From: Chitinibacter sp. GC72 | GTDB taxonomy: Bacteria > Pseudomonadota > Gammaproteobacteria > Burkholderiales > Chitinibacteraceae | Length of the DNA: 61,158 nucleotides | Direction: 5' to 3' | Assembly (NCBI RefSeq): GCF_009760905.1 | Contig: NZ_VIRW01000018.1 | Span: forward strand, 1 to 61,158 | In this document: positions 60,257 through 61,158 of the stretch, piece by piece | Layout of the letters: every line of letters begins with the position of its first letter | How positions within the stretch are numbered: position 1 is the stretch's first letter | Translations under genes and position numbers: made by a program | The notes under the pieces: model-generated | What the model saw: the letters and a program-made list of their open reading frames with translations, nothing else | Database searches by the model: none | Told to the model about the DNA's origin: nothing

Positions 60257-60727
60257 TTATTCGCGATGGTAAGGGTGGTTATTCAGGATCGACACCGCTC
60301 GGTACAATTGCTCGGCCAGCATCACGCGCACCATGCCGTGCGGCAGCGTCATGGCCGAGAGTTGCAACAATTGGTCGGCGCGTTGTTTGATTTTCGGGTC
60401 CAGCCCATCGGTGCCGCCGATGATAAATACGGTTTCACGAGCATCGACCTGCCATTGCTTCATGTTTTCAGCCAGCTTCATCGTCGTCCAGTTCGCGCCG
60501 CGCTCGTCCATGGCCAGCACGCGAGCGTCGTTGGGAATTGCAGCCAGAATCCGCTCGGCCTCCTCGGCCATCACCTGTTGCGGCGTACGTGCGCTGATGC
60601 GTTTATCGGGCTTGAGCTCGGTCAGCGTCAGCGCAAAATCGCGCGGCATACGCTTGGCAAACTCGTTGTAGCCTTCACTAATCCAGTCGGGCATTTTGTG
60701 GCCGACGGCGATGATATTCAGTTTCAT
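60257..60727 (-). CDS. rlmH: 23S rRNA (pseudouridine1915-N3)-methyltransferase RlmH
   Basis: A 156-aa product from ATG 60727 (MKLNIIAVGHKMPDWISEGY), matching the usual 155; 42 extra upstream codons in the ORF run through a repeat and are rejected. SPOUT-fold motifs: VLAMDERGANWTTMKLAENM, VFIIGGTDGLDP (SAM knot) and LSAMTLPHGMVRVMLAEQLYRA. It methylates pseudouridine 1915 of 23S rRNA. In many genomes it follows rsfS; here the upstream neighbour is a terminator and repeat. Confidence 0.97.
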   Translation of the reverse strand: MKLNIIAVGHKMPDWISEGYNEFAKRMPRDFALTLTELKPDKRISARTPQQVMAEEAERILAAIPNDARVLAMDERGANWTTMKLAENMKQWQVDARETVFIIGGTDGLDPKIKQRADQLLQLSAMTLPHGMVRVMLAEQLYRAVSILNNHPYHRE

Positions 60728-60782
60728 AACACGATGTCTAAATACAGTAGTGCCGATGGTAACAGATTGCACCGACTGAAAT

Positions 60783-60809
60783 AAAAACGGCTCACCACCT
60801 GGGTGAGCC
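60783..60809 (-). terminator. Terminator of the L,D-transpeptidase-like gene
   Basis: On the minus strand GGCTCACC-CAGGT-GGTGAGCC is followed by GTTTTTAT. It lies 66 bp past the stop at 60876, with a dispersed repeat in between. Confidence 0.8.
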
Positions 60810-60815
60810 ACTATA

Positions 60816-60862
60816 GGTATACGGCTGCAGCCCAATTGGCCATTGGGCTGCATGGCAATACC
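60816..60862. repeat. Dispersed palindromic repeat, copy 7
   Basis: GGTATACGGCTGCAGCCCAA (60816-60835) faces TTGGGCTGCATGGCAATACC (60843-60862), with GCAGCCCAA/TTGGGCTGC perfectly complementary and a TTGGCCA centre. Same outer arms as the other copies. Confidence 0.75.
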
Positions 60863-60875
60863 TTTGTTGATGTAA

Positions 60876-61158
60876 TTACTCGGTACGCCCGCTGGTGACG
60901 CGTTCGCGACTGATTTTCCATTTGCCGCCTTCTTGCACCAGCTCCAGCGTTTTCTGTACGGTGTCGCTGTAGTCTTTCGAGCTGTAGTGCTGCGTGAAGG
61001 TCACTTCGCCGCGATCCTTGCCGCTCATCTTGCAGCTTGGGTTGTCCAGTTTGAGCGTGATGCTGCCTTCCTTGCCGACGCGGGCGCGGCGTTTGGTTTC
61101 CCAGTCGGCGCGGGTGCGCCCGCCACTGGCTTCAAAGCTGGCGGCGTAGAGGGCCAGG
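60876..61158 (-). CDS. C-terminal part of a probable L,D-transpeptidase-family protein (NTF2-like/Cds6-type domain), partial
   Basis: 94 codons before a TAA at 60876-60878; the start lies beyond the right edge. The fragment has the NTF2-like pattern YAASFEASGGRTRADWETKR, then VTFTQHYSSKDYSDTVQKTL, then GGKWKISRERV. This domain is found at the C-terminus of L,D-transpeptidase (Cds6/YafK-type) proteins and some other envelope proteins. The catalytic part is not visible, so the name is tentative. The terminator and repeat copy 7 follow. Confidence 0.6.
   Translation of the reverse strand, partial: LALYAASFEASGGRTRADWETKRRARVGKEGSITLKLDNPSCKMSGKDRGEVTFTQHYSSKDYSDTVQKTLELVQEGGKWKISRERVTSGRTE

Overview
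The window looks like a chromosomal segment of a motile, aerobic betaproteobacterium, probably in the Neisseriales (Chitinibacteraceae-like). The grounds are the mnmG-rsmG-parA-parB-atpIBEFHAGDC order, a betaproteobacterial cox cluster carrying DUF2970/DUF2909 genes, the PII-Amt pair, several chemoreceptors and a secreted chitin-binding-type protein. Genus-level placement is inference. Most genes are vertically inherited housekeeping genes. I saw no CRISPR array, tRNA, rRNA or prophage.

Layout. 1-378: end of an insertion sequence (partial HTH transposase subunit) abutting an orphan reading-frame tail and a terminator. 432-2048: glycerate kinase and a small secreted double CBM5/12 protein. 2249-7475: a signalling block with an HD-GYP protein, a PAS protein overlapping a transmembrane chemoreceptor (together a split Aer), and a second receptor on the other strand. 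7612-10424: amtB and glnK under a sigma-54/NtrC-type control region, then ubiK and a GNAT enzyme. 10560-22036: ATP synthase operon with a clear sigma-70 promoter, preceded by mnmG-rsmG-parA-parB. 22195-31057: an AT-richer PAS-containing chemoreceptor, polyphosphate glucokinase, pyrE, exonuclease III, AmpG, GIY-YIG, BON and NudC genes. 31200-38840: BenE and EamA transporters (the latter with a highly structured leader RNA), a receiver-less CheB-like methylesterase next to another receptor, and a three-gene unit ending in an MliC-domain protein. 39184-44980: dppA and dppBCDF. 45117-54855: HDOD protein, then the cytochrome c oxidase operon coxB-coxA-small protein-cox11-DUF2970-coxC, surf1, ctaA, ctaB, with a tiny opposite-strand DUF2909 gene, and a DUF2189 membrane protein. 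54934-61158: SPFH protein, a 922-residue predicted outer-membrane/Ig-repeat surface protein, S4 protein, maf, a small membrane protein, rlmH, and the C-terminus of a probable L,D-transpeptidase.

How it fits together. The window holds four chemoreceptors plus PAS, CheB-like, HD-GYP and HDOD proteins, so much of it serves motility and lifestyle signalling. Respiratory energy supply is covered by cox and atp. Nitrogen control is visible directly in DNA as a GG-N10-GC promoter and an upstream dyad before glnK-amtB.

The most notable structure outside genes is a dispersed family of about 50-bp imperfect palindromes (arms like GGGTATATTGCTGTAG / CTACAGCAATATACCC), recurring in at least seven intergenic sites and perhaps four more. 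Two other palindromic elements occur (5691-5801 and a 114-bp MITE-like element at 31089-31202). The best candidate for undescribed regulation is the 32547-32672 leader, whose last hairpin pairs with the Shine-Dalgarno sequence of the EamA transporter gene. Several real genes under 60 codons were found by eye: DUF2909, DUF2970, the cytochrome oxidase small protein and a 23-codon ORF coupled to the cheB-like gene.
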